Below, piece by piece: positions 17,246-25,186 of a stretch of DNA of 64,000 nucleotides. The DNA lies in assembly GCA_023269675.1 (NCBI GenBank), contig JAHFSX010000012.1:98711-162710 (forward strand). Direction: 5' to 3'. How positions within the stretch are numbered: position 1 is the stretch's first letter; each line of letters begins with the position of its first letter. Source of the stretch: Verrucomicrobiota bacterium (GTDB lineage: Bacteria > Verrucomicrobiota > Kiritimatiellia > RFP12 > UBA1067). Both the position numbers and the translations under genes were made by a program. The notes below the pieces were generated by a model. The model did not search any database, was not told the DNA's origin, and saw only the letters and a list, made by a program, of their open reading frames with translations.

Positions 17246-17794
17246 ATGAGTGCTGGGAAAGAGGATGGCGGGTGGAGCCCGTATTTGGCGGGCGCGCTGG
17301 TCGGGCTTTTGGCGATCGGCTCGGCGTTCGCCACGACGAAGATCATGAACAAGACCACCTATCTGGGCGCGTCGACGACTTTCGTGCGGGCCTCGGCGAT
17401 GATCGAGCGGAAATTTCTTCCGGAGCGGGTGGCGAAGAACGCCTACTTCCAGAAGGAGCAGGTCAAGTTCGACTGGCAGTTCGCGCTGGTGGGCGGCATT
17501 CTGGTGGGGGCGCTGGCGGGCGCGCTGACGGGCGGGGCCTTCGCGTGGGAGGGCGTGCCGCCGGCCTGGGCGCGGCATTTCGGGCGCAGTCCGCTGAAGC
17601 GCGCCTTCTGGGCGTTTGCGGGCGGCGCGCTGGCGATGTTCGGCGCCCGGCTGGCGGACGGTTGCCCGAGCGGGCACGGCCTGAGCGGCATGATGCAGCT
17701 CTCGGCGAGCGGCTTGGCGGCGCTGGCCTGTTTCTTTGCGGGCGGGGTGACGGTCGCGGAGATTCTGTATCGGAAAGGAGACCGCTATGAGTGA
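17246..17794 (+). CDS. YeeE/YedE-family transporter, first half
   Basis: 182 residues from the ATG at 17246 with GGAGG six bases upstream. Four or more hydrophobic segments are visible (about 14-35, 78-100, 120-140, 150-172). The motif A-D-G-C-P-S-G-H-G-L-S-G near residue 140 is the Cys-containing loop of YeeE/YedE (TsuA-like) sulfur-compound transporters, in which the cysteine passes thiosulfate through the membrane. The gene overlaps the next by eight bases. The family normally exists either as one long protein or as two half-size proteins as here. Substrate by family analogy: thiosulfate or a related sulfur species. Confidence 0.8.
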   Translation: MSAGKEDGGWSPYLAGALVGLLAIGSAFATTKIMNKTTYLGASTTFVRASAMIERKFLPERVAKNAYFQKEQVKFDWQFALVGGILVGALAGALTGGAFAWEGVPPAWARHFGRSPLKRAFWAFAGGALAMFGARLADGCPSGHGLSGMMQLSASGLAALACFFAGGVTVAEILYRKGDRYE

Positions 17795-18314
17795 GCAGCT
17801 GCTGGGGCTTTTGACGGGGCTCGTGTTCGGTTTCCTGCTGCAGAAGGGCGGCGTGCTGCGGTTTGACCGTCAGATCGGCGCCCTGCTGTTCCGGGACATG
17901 ACGATCGTGAAGTTCATGTTCTCGGCGATCCTTGTGGGCAGCGTGGGCTTTCAGCTCATGAGCGACGCGGGGCTGATCACGCTGAGCCACAAGGCGCTGA
18001 ATGTGGGCGCGGTGGTGATCGGCGGCCTGCTGTTCGGTGCGGGCTGGGCCGTGGCGGGATACTGTCCGGGGACGGCGGTGGGCGCGCTGGGCGAGGGGCG
18101 CTGGCACGCGCTGTTCGTGATCGCCGGGATGCTGCTGGGCGCTGCGCTCTATGCCGAGGCCTACCCGTATTTCAAAGACACGGTGCTGGTGTGGAAGGAT
18201 TACGGGAAAGTGGGGCTGCCGCAGCTGCTCAAGGTTTCGCCGTGGCAATGCATCGTCGTGCTGTGGGGGGTCGGCATCGTGACCTTCGTCTGGTGCGAGC
18301 ACAAGCGCGTGTGA
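17787..18314 (+). CDS. YeeE/YedE-family transporter, second half
   Basis: 175 residues, overlapping the preceding gene and preceded by AAAGGAG. Hydrophobic segments occur at about 5-20, 42-62, 74-98, 108-125 and 152-170. The motif A-G-Y-C-P-G-T-A-V-G-A-L-G-E-G near residue 90 is the second Cys loop of YeeE/YedE proteins and complements A-D-G-C-P-S-G-H-G of its partner. The pair probably forms one pseudo-symmetric inner-membrane permease for thiosulfate or a similar sulfur species. The 3' end faces dnaB, with six bases between them. Confidence 0.8.
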   Translation: MSEQLLGLLTGLVFGFLLQKGGVLRFDRQIGALLFRDMTIVKFMFSAILVGSVGFQLMSDAGLITLSHKALNVGAVVIGGLLFGAGWAVAGYCPGTAVGALGEGRWHALFVIAGMLLGAALYAEAYPYFKDTVLVWKDYGKVGLPQLLKVSPWQCIVVLWGVGIVTFVWCEHKRV

Positions 18315-18320
18315 CCCGTT

Positions 18321-19802
18321 TTACAGCTCGGCGCGGGCCTCGGGCGAGGTGTCGGGGTTGAGGTCGTCGGTCTCGCCGCCCTGGTCGGCGCGGTCGCCGA
18401 AGCGGGTGAGGGCGTCGTCGAAGTCGAGGCGCACGATGCCGGTGGGGCCGTTGCGGTGCTTGGCGACGTCGACGATGGCGAGGCGGCGGTCTTCGTACTC
18501 GGGGTCGCCCTGGGCCTTGCAGGGCCGGCGCAGCAGCAGCGCCACGTCGGCGTCCTGCTCGATGGCGCCGGAGTCGCGCAGGTCGGAGAGCTTGGGCGTA
18601 TTGGTCTTGTCGCCGCGCTGCTCGGGCCCGCGGCTGAGCTGGCTCAGCACGATGACCGGCAGGTTGAGCTCCTTGGCCATGGACTTGATCTGGCCCGAGA
18701 TCTGGGAGGTCTCGATCTGGCGGCCCTGCTTGGCGAACTCGCGGCAGTTGCAGAGCTGCAGGTAGTCGATGACGATCAGCTCGATCTTGTGGCGCTTCTT
18801 CATGCGGCGGGCGCGGGCGCGCATGTCCATCACGTCCAGGCCGCCGGTGTCGTCCACGTAGATGGGGGCCTTGCCGAGGTCCGAGGCGGCGCGGGTGAGC
18901 TGCTGGTTGATCTTCTTGGGGTTGATCAGGCCCTGGTCGATCTGGAAGCCGGGCACGCCCGCGAAGCCGCAGAGCATGCGCATGGCGAGCGACTCGGTGG
19001 ACATCTCGAGCGAGAAGACGCCCACGGGGTGCGGCCGGGCGTTGTCGCCCTTCATGGGGCGTCCGTAGATGTCCTTGCCGAGCGCGACACACTCGGCGAT
19101 GTTCATGGCGAGCGAGGTCTTGCCCATGGAGGGGCGGGCGGCGAGCACGATCATCTCGCCGTTGCGCAACCCCTTGAGCTTCTTGTCGAGGTTGGCGAAG
19201 CCGGTGGGCAGGCCCGACACGCCGCCGGGGCCGAGCGAGAAGAGGCGGTCGATGTGGCCCATCGTGTTGCCGATGGCCTGGGTCCAGGTGAGGCCGGTGC
19301 CCTCGCGGCGGTCGGCGATGCCGAGGAACTGCTGCTCGACCTCGCCGAGGATCAGGTCCGCGCTGACGGCCTCGTCGAAGCAGCGCCGCTCGGCGTCGCG
19401 GGCGCAGGCGATGACGGCGCGCAGCAGGTGCTTCTGCCGCACGATGTTGATGTAATACTCGGCGTGGGCGGCGGTGGGGGTCTCGTCGATGAGCGCCTGC
19501 AGGTAGGCGGTGCCGCCGATGTCGTCGAGGCGGTTCAGGGTGCGCAGCCGCTCGTTGAGGGTGAGGGCGTCGATGGTGGCGGCGGCGCGGGACATCTCGC
19601 TCAGCGTCTCGAAGAGCAGCTGGTTGGCCGGGGCGAAGAAAGACTCGGGGGTGATGCCGTTTTCGGTGCAGAGGTCCAGCACGCGGCTGTCGCTGCCGGC
19701 ATCGAGCAGGATGGAGCCCAGAACGCCGCGTTCCGCCTCGGTGCTGTGCGGCGGCACTCTCAGGGACGGGGCCGCCGAGGAAGATGGGAAGTTGCGCGCC
19801 AT
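18321..19802 (-). CDS. dnaB: Replicative DNA helicase DnaB
   Basis: 493 residues, near the usual length of 450-500. The start at 19802 fits the family: residues 19 onward (S-T-E-A-E-R-G-V-L-G-S-I-L-L-D) form the conserved N-terminal helical domain. A RecA-like motor follows, with Walker A R-P-S-M-G-K-T-S-L near residue 225 and V-I-D-Y-L-Q-L as Walker B, plus the D-L-R-D-S-G-A-I-E-Q-D-A-D segment. It unwinds DNA 5'-3' at the replication fork as a hexamer. No Shine-Dalgarno sequence is seen; instead a run of nine C (19808-19816) lies just before the start. It is the last gene of the rpsF-ssb-rpsR-rplI-dnaB group and is separated from rplI by a heptamer-repeat element. Confidence 0.95.
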   Translation of the reverse strand: MARNFPSSSAAPSLRVPPHSTEAERGVLGSILLDAGSDSRVLDLCTENGITPESFFAPANQLLFETLSEMSRAAATIDALTLNERLRTLNRLDDIGGTAYLQALIDETPTAAHAEYYINIVRQKHLLRAVIACARDAERRCFDEAVSADLILGEVEQQFLGIADRREGTGLTWTQAIGNTMGHIDRLFSLGPGGVSGLPTGFANLDKKLKGLRNGEMIVLAARPSMGKTSLAMNIAECVALGKDIYGRPMKGDNARPHPVGVFSLEMSTESLAMRMLCGFAGVPGFQIDQGLINPKKINQQLTRAASDLGKAPIYVDDTGGLDVMDMRARARRMKKRHKIELIVIDYLQLCNCREFAKQGRQIETSQISGQIKSMAKELNLPVIVLSQLSRGPEQRGDKTNTPKLSDLRDSGAIEQDADVALLLRRPCKAQGDPEYEDRRLAIVDVAKHRNGPTGIVRLDFDDALTRFGDRADQGGETDDLNPDTSPEARAEL

Positions 19803-19837
19803 GGGGAGGGGGGGGGAGAAGGAACGAGTTAAGAGGG

Positions 19838-19979
19838 AGGAGTTAGGAGTTGGATGCCTAACCGCCGAAAGGACAAACACATTTTCGGGCTTTGAAAACG
19901 GGAACAGAAAGCGAAAGAGGAATTAGGAATCAAAAATCAGGAGTGCATTGAAACTCCTAACTCCTAACTCCTAACTCCT
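19838..19979. repeat. AGGAGTT heptamer repeat, two facing arrays
   Basis: Two AGGAGTT units lie at 19838-19851 and four AACTCCT units (the reverse complement) at 19952-19979, with about 100 bases of AT-richer sequence between. The arrays are in opposite orientation, so they could pair. The element separates rplI from dnaB on the minus strand. A third array of the same unit lies at 57830-57857. Confidence 0.8.
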
Positions 19980-19991
19980 CCTTGCTTGGCT

Positions 19992-20444
19992 TTAGCCTTC
20001 GACGATCCACACCTTGATGGTGAGGCTCACGTCGGCATGCAGCTTGATGGTGACGTCGAACGTGCCGGTCTCTTTGATCGGCTCGGGCAACACCACCTGG
20101 GACTTGTCGATCGCGATCTTGTTGCCTTCCTGAAGGGCGGCGACAATGTCACCCGCGCCGACCGAGCCGTAGAGGCGCGTGCCGTCCACAGTCTTGGCGC
20201 GGATGGTGACCGAGACGTTGGCCAGCTTGCCGGCCGTGTCTTTGGCCTCGGCCATCTGGATGCGCGACAGCTCCTCGCGGGCCTTGCGCATCTTCGCCAG
20301 GCGGCGCAGGGCGTGCTGGGAGACGGGGGCGCCGAGGTCCTGCGGCAGCAGGTAGTTGCGGGCGTATCCGTCCGCGACTTTGACGACATCGCCCGCTTTG
20401 CCGAGATTCTCGACATCCGCCAACAAAAGAATTTCTGTAGCCAT
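19992..20444 (-). CDS. rplI: Ribosomal protein bL9
   Basis: 150 residues, the usual length. The N-terminal part M-A-T-E-I-L-L-L-A-D-V-E-N-L-G-K-A-G-D-V and the following G-Y-A-R-N-Y-L-L-P-Q motif are diagnostic for bL9, which binds 23S rRNA near the L1 stalk. A long connecting helix (about 45-75) and a C-terminal domain follow. It lies 21 bases downstream of rpsR and is co-oriented with ssb and rpsF, the classical rpsF-ssb-rpsR-rplI order. Confidence 0.95.
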   Translation of the reverse strand: MATEILLLADVENLGKAGDVVKVADGYARNYLLPQDLGAPVSQHALRRLAKMRKAREELSRIQMAEAKDTAGKLANVSVTIRAKTVDGTRLYGSVGAGDIVAALQEGNKIAIDKSQVVLPEPIKETGTFDVTIKLHADVSLTIKVWIVEG

Positions 20445-20465
20445 AATGTTACGGTCCTCTCGGGG

Positions 20466-20741
20466 TTACGCCAGCAAACCCATGTTGCGGGCGCGACGTA
20501 CGCCCTCCTTGATCTGCCGCTGCTGGGCAGCGGTGACGCCCGTGAGGCGTGCCGGGACGATTTTGCCGTATTCGGTGATGAACCGGCGCAGGAACTCGAC
20601 ATCGTTCACGTTCACGATATCATTGGGGTCCAGGATCCGCACGCGCTTGCGGGGCGGGGTGTTGTCGCGGTCGCCGCGACCTTCCCGGTCCGGGCGGCTG
20701 CTGCTGCTACTGCTGCTGCTGTTTCTTCTTTGCATGGCCAT
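20466..20741 (-). CDS. rpsR: Ribosomal protein bS18
   Basis: 91 residues. The core (about 40-88) carries D-V-E-F-L-R-R-F-I-T-E-Y-G-K-I and R-R-A-R-N-M-G-L-L, typical of bS18, which partners bS6 in the 30S platform. The N-terminus is unusual: after M-A-M-Q-R-R-N comes a run of eight Ser, encoded by a near-perfect AGC repeat (20697-20723), then an Arg/Asp/Gly-rich stretch. The zinc-ligand cysteines of some S18 forms are absent. An alternative start two codons in (20735) is possible. It lies between ssb and rplI in a ribosomal-protein operon. Confidence 0.93.
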   Translation of the reverse strand: MAMQRRNSSSSSSSSRPDREGRGDRDNTPPRKRVRILDPNDIVNVNDVEFLRRFITEYGKIVPARLTGVTAAQQRQIKEGVRRARNMGLLA

Positions 20742-20774
20742 AAGCGTAATTCCTCTTTTTCGACTCTCGTGTAG

Positions 20775-21266
20775 TTAGAACGGCAGGTGCTCTTCATCGT
20801 GGCTCAGGTCGCCCGCTTCGAAAGGCTCGCCCGCGTCGGCCGGGGTGCCCGCGTCTGCGGGGCGTGTCTTCGCCGCCGGCCCCGCAGGGGCGGCCGCGCC
20901 GCCCTGGGGAGCGTCATGCGCATCGGCCGGCTTCTGGGGAGACCCCAGGAACTTGACCGTGTCGGCACGCACGCGCAGTTTGCTGCGCGGTTCGCCCTGC
21001 TGGTTTTTCCACTCGTCCATCTGCAGGCGGCCCTCGACGAGCACCGGCCTGCCTTTGACGAGGTATTGCTGGCAAAGTTCCGCCAGCTTTTCCCAGACCA
21101 CGACGTCAACAAAGCACGTCACCTCTTTGGTTTGCCCGTTCTTGTCGCGCCACGTCTCCGAAACCGCCAGACGCAACTCGGCCACTTTCGCGCCCGAGGG
21201 GGTCTGTTTGAGTTCCGGGTCACGCGTGAGGTTCCCCATGAGGATCACTTTGTTGAAGGAAGCCAT
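20775..21266 (-). CDS. ssb: Single-stranded DNA-binding protein
   Basis: 163 residues. The OB fold (about 1-110) begins M-A-S-F-N-K-V-I-L-M-G-N-L-T-R-D-P-E and contains V-V-V-W-E-K-L-A-E and K-G-R-P-V-L-V-E-G-R-L, standard for bacterial SSB. A flexible Ala/Pro/Gly linker leads to the acidic tip D-E-E-H-L-P-F, slightly different from the usual D-D-I-P-F that docks partner proteins. It coats single-stranded DNA as a tetramer during replication and repair. It sits between rpsF and rpsR as in many bacteria. Confidence 0.95.
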   Translation of the reverse strand: MASFNKVILMGNLTRDPELKQTPSGAKVAELRLAVSETWRDKNGQTKEVTCFVDVVVWEKLAELCQQYLVKGRPVLVEGRLQMDEWKNQQGEPRSKLRVRADTVKFLGSPQKPADAHDAPQGGAAAPAGPAAKTRPADAGTPADAGEPFEAGDLSHDEEHLPF

Positions 21267-21297
21267 AATCCACCGTCCTTAAGTGCGCGTTTCGGGC

Positions 21298-21693
21298 TTA
21301 AGCCTCTTGCGCGTTCTTGTTTGCCGCTTCCTTCTCAGCAGCGGCGACGCGTGTCGCCTCGCGGACCTTCTGCACCGCGATCTGCTTGAGCATGACCTCC
21401 TCGCGGCGCTCGTCCACGGCCAGGATCTGCACGCGGAAGATGTCCTCGACGAGGTGGTAGCGGGTGACCAGCGTCGAGACCTGTGCGGGGTCCAGCTCGA
21501 AGCGGATCTTCACATACACGCCGCTGTCGCGCTTACGCATCGGGCGTGCGAACGTTTTTTTGCCGAGCACTTCCGTGGTCAGCACGTTTCCGGACAGGCG
21601 CGTGATCTCGCCGCGCGCCTTGTCGATCTGTTTGTCCAGAACGTCATCCTTCGCCGAGCCGGCGAAGATATACAAGCCATCGTACTTGTTCAT
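21298..21693 (-). CDS. rpsF: Ribosomal protein bS6
   Basis: 131 residues. M-N-K-Y-D-G-L-Y-I-F-A-G-S and the later V-Y-V-K-I-R-F-E-L-D-P segment fit bS6, which pairs with bS18 on the 30S platform. The C-terminal 30 residues are Lys/Glu/Ala-rich and extend past the folded core. It is 16 bases downstream of pth and upstream of ssb in the same transcript. Confidence 0.92.
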   Translation of the reverse strand: MNKYDGLYIFAGSAKDDVLDKQIDKARGEITRLSGNVLTTEVLGKKTFARPMRKRDSGVYVKIRFELDPAQVSTLVTRYHLVEDIFRVQILAVDERREEVMLKQIAVQKVREATRVAAAEKEAANKNAQEA

Positions 21694-21709
21694 GAGGTGA
21701 TTCCCATTC

Positions 21710-22306
21710 TCACTTCCGGTCTTCCGGCCGAGCCTCTTCGGCGCTCCAGCTGTTGTACCGGTTCATCGCTTCATTCAAACCATTTGCGGTCAGGCACTGC
21801 ACCGCGTCGGCGGCCGCCTCGATCGTCGCGCGGACCAGGTCCAGGCGCTCTGCGCCGAACTTGCCGAGCACGTGACCGATCAGGCCGCCCCGCTCTTCGC
21901 GTCCCACACCGAGCCGGACCCGCGGGAACGCTTCCGTCCCCAGCGCCTCGATGACCGAGGCCAGTCCGCGGTGTCCTCCGCTGCCCCCCGAGGCCCGGAT
22001 CCGCAGCCTGCCCAGAGGCAGGTCCGCGTCGTCCGAGACCACCGTGAGGTCCGCGGGGTTCCCGCCGTAGTACCGCAGCAGAGGCGCCACGCTGGTGCCG
22101 CTCAGATTCATAAACGTCTGAGGCTTCACCAGCCACACCATCTCGCCTGCGACGGCCACGCGGGCCACGCGTGCGTGAAACCCGGAACTGTTCTTCCAAC
22201 CGGCCTCGAGCCGCTGCGCCAACAGGTCGACAACATCGAAACCGACATTGTGCGGTGTGTTCGCGTACGCCTCGCCGGGGTTGCCCAGTCCCGCAATCAT
22301 TTTCAC
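21710..22306 (-). CDS. pth: Peptidyl-tRNA hydrolase
   Basis: 198 residues, the family length. The signature G-L-G-N-P-G-E-A-Y-A-N-T-P-H-N-V-G is intact, with the catalytic His at 19; K-P-Q-T-F-M-N-L-S-G holds the substrate-binding Asn. The enzyme releases peptides from prematurely dropped peptidyl-tRNA in the cytoplasm. It lies between rplY and rpsF; the rplY-pth neighbourhood is conserved widely. Confidence 0.95.
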   Translation of the reverse strand: MKMIAGLGNPGEAYANTPHNVGFDVVDLLAQRLEAGWKNSSGFHARVARVAVAGEMVWLVKPQTFMNLSGTSVAPLLRYYGGNPADLTVVSDDADLPLGRLRIRASGGSGGHRGLASVIEALGTEAFPRVRLGVGREERGGLIGHVLGKFGAERLDLVRATIEAAADAVQCLTANGLNEAMNRYNSWSAEEARPEDRK

Positions 22307-22324
22307 GCGGTCGTGCCCTCCGAG

Positions 22325-23056
22325 TTACTTTTTGGCGGGTGCCTTGGCTGCAGCCTTGGCTGCGGGGGCCTTGGCGGCGGGTGCGCCCTTGGCTCCGGCG
22401 GCGGGTGCGGCGGCCTCTTCCTTCTTGCCCTTGGCAACCACGGCGGGCTTGCCTCCGGCGGCCTCGCCCTCAACCACAGCCACAACCTCTTCCGCGGCGG
22501 GCGCGACAACCGTCGCCACCGGCACGTCCTTGGCCGTGACCAGCGTGTACTTGTCGCTGAGCTGCAGGTCGCGCACGAAGAGCGACTGGTCGAGCCCGAG
22601 GCCCGAAACGTCCGCATCCAGATGCTCGACGATGTCGGTCGGCAGGCAGTCGACGTCGATCGCGCGGATCGACTGCTGCAAGACGCCGCCGCCGACCCGG
22701 ACGCCCTCGGGGTCGCCGAACAGGCGCACCGGGATCGAGACGCGGATCTTCTTGGTCAGCGAGACCTCGCCGAAGTCCACGTGGATCGGGTCGTTCGTCA
22801 TCACGTTGTGCTGCACCTCGCGCATCAGCGCGGGAATGTCCTTGCCGTCCAGTTCGAGCGTGACGAGCACATGGTCGCTGGAGTGGTGGCGCAGCATGGC
22901 CTTGAAGGCATGCGCGTCAAACTTCACCATCGTCGTGCTGCCGTCGATCCGGTTCACCGCGGCGGGAAGGCTCCCTGCGCGGCGCAAACGGCCGGCTGCG
23001 TTGGAACCCTGTTCCGTGCGCAGTTCGGCTTTCATTCTGATCTCTTCGTTCGCCAT
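22325..23056 (-). CDS. rplY: Ribosomal protein bL25, CTC/TL5 form
   Basis: 243 residues, the long (CTC-type) form. The first 95 residues (M-K-A-E-L-R-T-E-Q-G-S-N-A-A-G-R-L-R-R) are the 5S rRNA-binding L25 domain; residues about 100-185 form the CTC beta domain (D-P-I-H-V-D-F, V-S-I-P-V-R-L-F-G). The last 55 residues are an Ala/Lys/Pro-rich tail, a common extension. The gene follows prs, as in the prs-ctc-pth arrangement of Gram-positive bacteria. Other starts are less likely because the L25 domain begins near residue 8. Confidence 0.93.
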   Translation of the reverse strand: MANEEIRMKAELRTEQGSNAAGRLRRAGSLPAAVNRIDGSTTMVKFDAHAFKAMLRHHSSDHVLVTLELDGKDIPALMREVQHNVMTNDPIHVDFGEVSLTKKIRVSIPVRLFGDPEGVRVGGGVLQQSIRAIDVDCLPTDIVEHLDADVSGLGLDQSLFVRDLQLSDKYTLVTAKDVPVATVVAPAAEEVVAVVEGEAAGGKPAVVAKGKKEEAAAPAAGAKGAPAAKAPAAKAAAKAPAKK

Positions 23057-23207
23057 TTCTTTTCCTCTTCAGTAAACCCGCCAAGCAGGCACGTGACACG
23101 ACCCCCCATCCCGGCTCCGGAAAGTGCAACCTTTTCCCGGAGAGGAACCGGCTCATCGCGCCCAATGCCCGCTCGTGCGGACTTGTATAAGCCCGTGCGC
23201 CCGCCGC

Positions 23208-24161
23208 TCAATATCTGAACAGCGAACTCACGGACTGGTCATTGTGGATTCTGCGGATCGCCTCGCCCAGCAGCTCGGAGACCGTCAGCACCGTCAGCTT
23301 CACCGGCAATTGGGTGATGTCCAGATCGGCCCGCAAAGGGATCGTGTCCGTCACCACCAGCTCTTCGATGAGCCCGTTGTCCGCCTTCAGGCGCTGAACG
23401 CCCTTGTCCGTCAGGGGCATGTGGGTGACCGCCGCTCGAATCGAGGCGGCCCCCTGCTCCTTCAGGATCTTCGCTGCCGCACACAGCGTGCCGCAGGTCG
23501 TGGTCATGTCATCGACCATGATCACGTCACACCCTTTCACGTCGCCAACGACGCTAAAGGCATCCACTTCCGCGTCTCCCAGGCGCTGCTTCGCTACAAT
23601 TGCCAGGCCCGTGCCCAGCATTTGCGAATAAGCGTAAGCCGCTTTTGCCCCTCCGGTATCGGGCGATACGACAAGCGGCTTCTTGAGCTTCATCTCGCGC
23701 AGGTACTTCACCATCACCGGCGCGGCGTGCAGGTGGTCGACGGGAATGTCAAAAAATCCTTGGATCTGCTGCGCATGGAGGTCCATGGTCAGGATGCGGT
23801 TGGCGCCGGCGGCCACCAGCAGGTTCGCGACCAGCTTCGCGGTGATCGGCACCCGCGGCTGGTCTTTGCGGTCTTGGCGCGCATAGCCGTAATAGGGGAG
23901 CACGGCCGTGATGCGCGAGGCCGAGCCGCGGCGCACGGCGTCGATCATGATCAGCAGCTCCATCAGCATCTCGTTGGGCTCGTTGCAGATCGGCTGCACG
24001 AGGTAGACGTCCATGCCGCGGATGTTGTCCACGATCTTGATGTGGGTCTCGCCATCCGGAAAACGGCGGATGTTGATGTCACCCAGCTGCCCGCCGAGGT
24101 AGGCCATCATCTTTTCGGCCAACGGCAGGTTAGCTGTTCCAGAAAATACGATCATGCTCAT
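23208..24161 (-). CDS. prs: Ribose-phosphate pyrophosphokinase
   Basis: 317 residues from the ATG at 24161, close to the family length of 310-320; an upstream in-frame start at 24206 would add 15 residues not usual in the family. Visible are the N-terminal I-V-F-S-G-T-A-N, the P-D-G-E-T-H-I-K-I segment, the catalytic flexible-loop neighbourhood R-Q-D-R-K and the PRPP-binding loop V-D-D-M-T-T-T-C-G-T. It makes PRPP from ribose 5-phosphate and ATP for purine, pyrimidine, His and Trp synthesis. It heads the minus-strand prs-rplY-pth run just downstream of tRNA-Gln. Confidence 0.95.
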   Translation of the reverse strand: MSMIVFSGTANLPLAEKMMAYLGGQLGDINIRRFPDGETHIKIVDNIRGMDVYLVQPICNEPNEMLMELLIMIDAVRRGSASRITAVLPYYGYARQDRKDQPRVPITAKLVANLLVAAGANRILTMDLHAQQIQGFFDIPVDHLHAAPVMVKYLREMKLKKPLVVSPDTGGAKAAYAYSQMLGTGLAIVAKQRLGDAEVDAFSVVGDVKGCDVIMVDDMTTTCGTLCAAAKILKEQGAASIRAAVTHMPLTDKGVQRLKADNGLIEELVVTDTIPLRADLDITQLPVKLTVLTVSELLGEAIRRIHNDQSVSSLFRY

Positions 24162-24221
24162 TTTTTTGTTCGCGCTCTCCCGCGTCGCCGCAGGTTCAGA
24201 ATCCACCGTCCGCCATCAAAC

Positions 24222-24295
24222 TGGTTGCCCGGGGTGGATTCGAACCACCTCTGAAAGAGTCAAAGTCTCTTGTGCTGCCATTACACCACCGGGCA
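24222..24295 (-). tRNA. tRNA-Gln (anticodon UUG)
   Basis: On the minus strand the acceptor stem TGCCCGG pairs with CCGGGCA. The anticodon arm AGAGA-CTTTGAC-TCTTT carries the anticodon TTG, reading CAA. The T arm is GGTGG-TTCGAAT-CCACC. The discriminator A and an encoded CCA follow (24222-24225). The 5' 15 bases overlap the end of ispE: its stop codon TAA lies inside the D arm. It precedes prs by about 60 bases. Confidence 0.93.
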
Positions 24296-25186
24296 AGTAC
24301 GCACTAAAACGTGCCAGAAGCCGGAGCCCAGCTTCCGGCTGATCTCCTGCCCATGAGCCTCATCCCGCGCCAAACCGAAGACCGATGCGCCGCTGCCGGA
24401 GAGCAAAACACCCAAACACCCCGCCTGTTGAAGCTGCGCGGCTGTTTGGGCAACGCTGGGATAACTCTCGAAAACCCCGCCCTGCAATCCGTTATAAAGC
24501 GCATCCGCCGCAGCCGACACATCGCTGGTTCGGATAGAAGAGGCCATATTATGGAGAATGAGGGGGCCTGCCGTCAAGCCCGCTCTCCATTTCTTGAAAA
24601 CATCGGGCGTCGGACACATCACGCCGGGGTTGGCGATCACCAGCCAGAAACCCTCGCAGGCGACCGGGGCCTCCCCCTCGAAGAGGCCGCGCACGAGCTC
24701 GCCCCGGCCCTCCATCAGCACCGCGCCGCCGTGCACCAGCGCGGGCACGTCGCTGCCCAGCTCCGCGCCCAGGGCCATCAGCTCGCCGCACGGCCGGTCC
24801 AGCCCCCAGAGCCGGTCGAGCCCGCGGATCACCCCCGCCGCGTCGGCGCTGCCGCCGCCCAGGCCGCCGCCGATCGGGATGCGCTTGTGGATGTGGATGC
24901 GCGCGCCGGCGTTGATCCGGTAGCGCGACTGCATCAGCCGCGCCGCGCGCACCGCCAGGTTGCGGTCCATCGCGCCGATCTTCGAGAGGTCCACGCCCGG
25001 CCCGACCGTGAGGGTCATGGCGACCTGGGAGTAGGTGGTCGTGAGGAACAGGGTGTCCGTCAAGGTGACCGGCATCACGATGCTGCGCAGCGCGTGATAA
25101 CCGTCAGGCCGCTTGCCGAGAACCTCCAGCGTCAGGTTGATCTTGGCCGGCGCCTCGATTGTGATGACAGAACCTGCTCTGACCAT
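24281..25186 (-). CDS. ispE: 4-diphosphocytidyl-2-C-methyl-D-erythritol kinase
   Basis: 301 residues from the ATG at 25186. P-A-K-I-N-L-T-L-E-V-L-G-K-R-P-D-G-Y-H is the catalytic Lys region, P-I-G-G-G-L-G-G-G-S-A-D-A-A is the GHMP-kinase ATP loop, and G-S-D-V-P holds the catalytic Asp. It phosphorylates CDP-ME in the MEP route to isoprenoids. An upstream TTG (25225) would add 13 residues that do not fit the family. The last codons and the stop lie inside the tRNA-Gln gene, so processing of the tRNA cuts the ispE mRNA end. Confidence 0.92.
   Translation of the reverse strand: MVRAGSVITIEAPAKINLTLEVLGKRPDGYHALRSIVMPVTLTDTLFLTTTYSQVAMTLTVGPGVDLSKIGAMDRNLAVRAARLMQSRYRINAGARIHIHKRIPIGGGLGGGSADAAGVIRGLDRLWGLDRPCGELMALGAELGSDVPALVHGGAVLMEGRGELVRGLFEGEAPVACEGFWLVIANPGVMCPTPDVFKKWRAGLTAGPLILHNMASSIRTSDVSAAADALYNGLQGGVFESYPSVAQTAAQLQQAGCLGVLLSGSGASVFGLARDEAHGQEISRKLGSGFWHVLVRTCPVV

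Noticed and set aside
18456..19832. 458-codon plus-strand frame opposite dnaB
   Set aside because: Val/Leu/Gly/Asp-rich antisense translation; dnaB motifs are intact on the other strand.
19838..19979. CRISPR array candidate
   Set aside because: Units are seven bases and contiguous, without spacers; it is a short-unit tandem repeat.
22066..22082. GTAGTACCG motif inside pth, similar to the end of the 72-bp element
   Set aside because: Single short match in a conserved coding region with no partner arm; coincidence.
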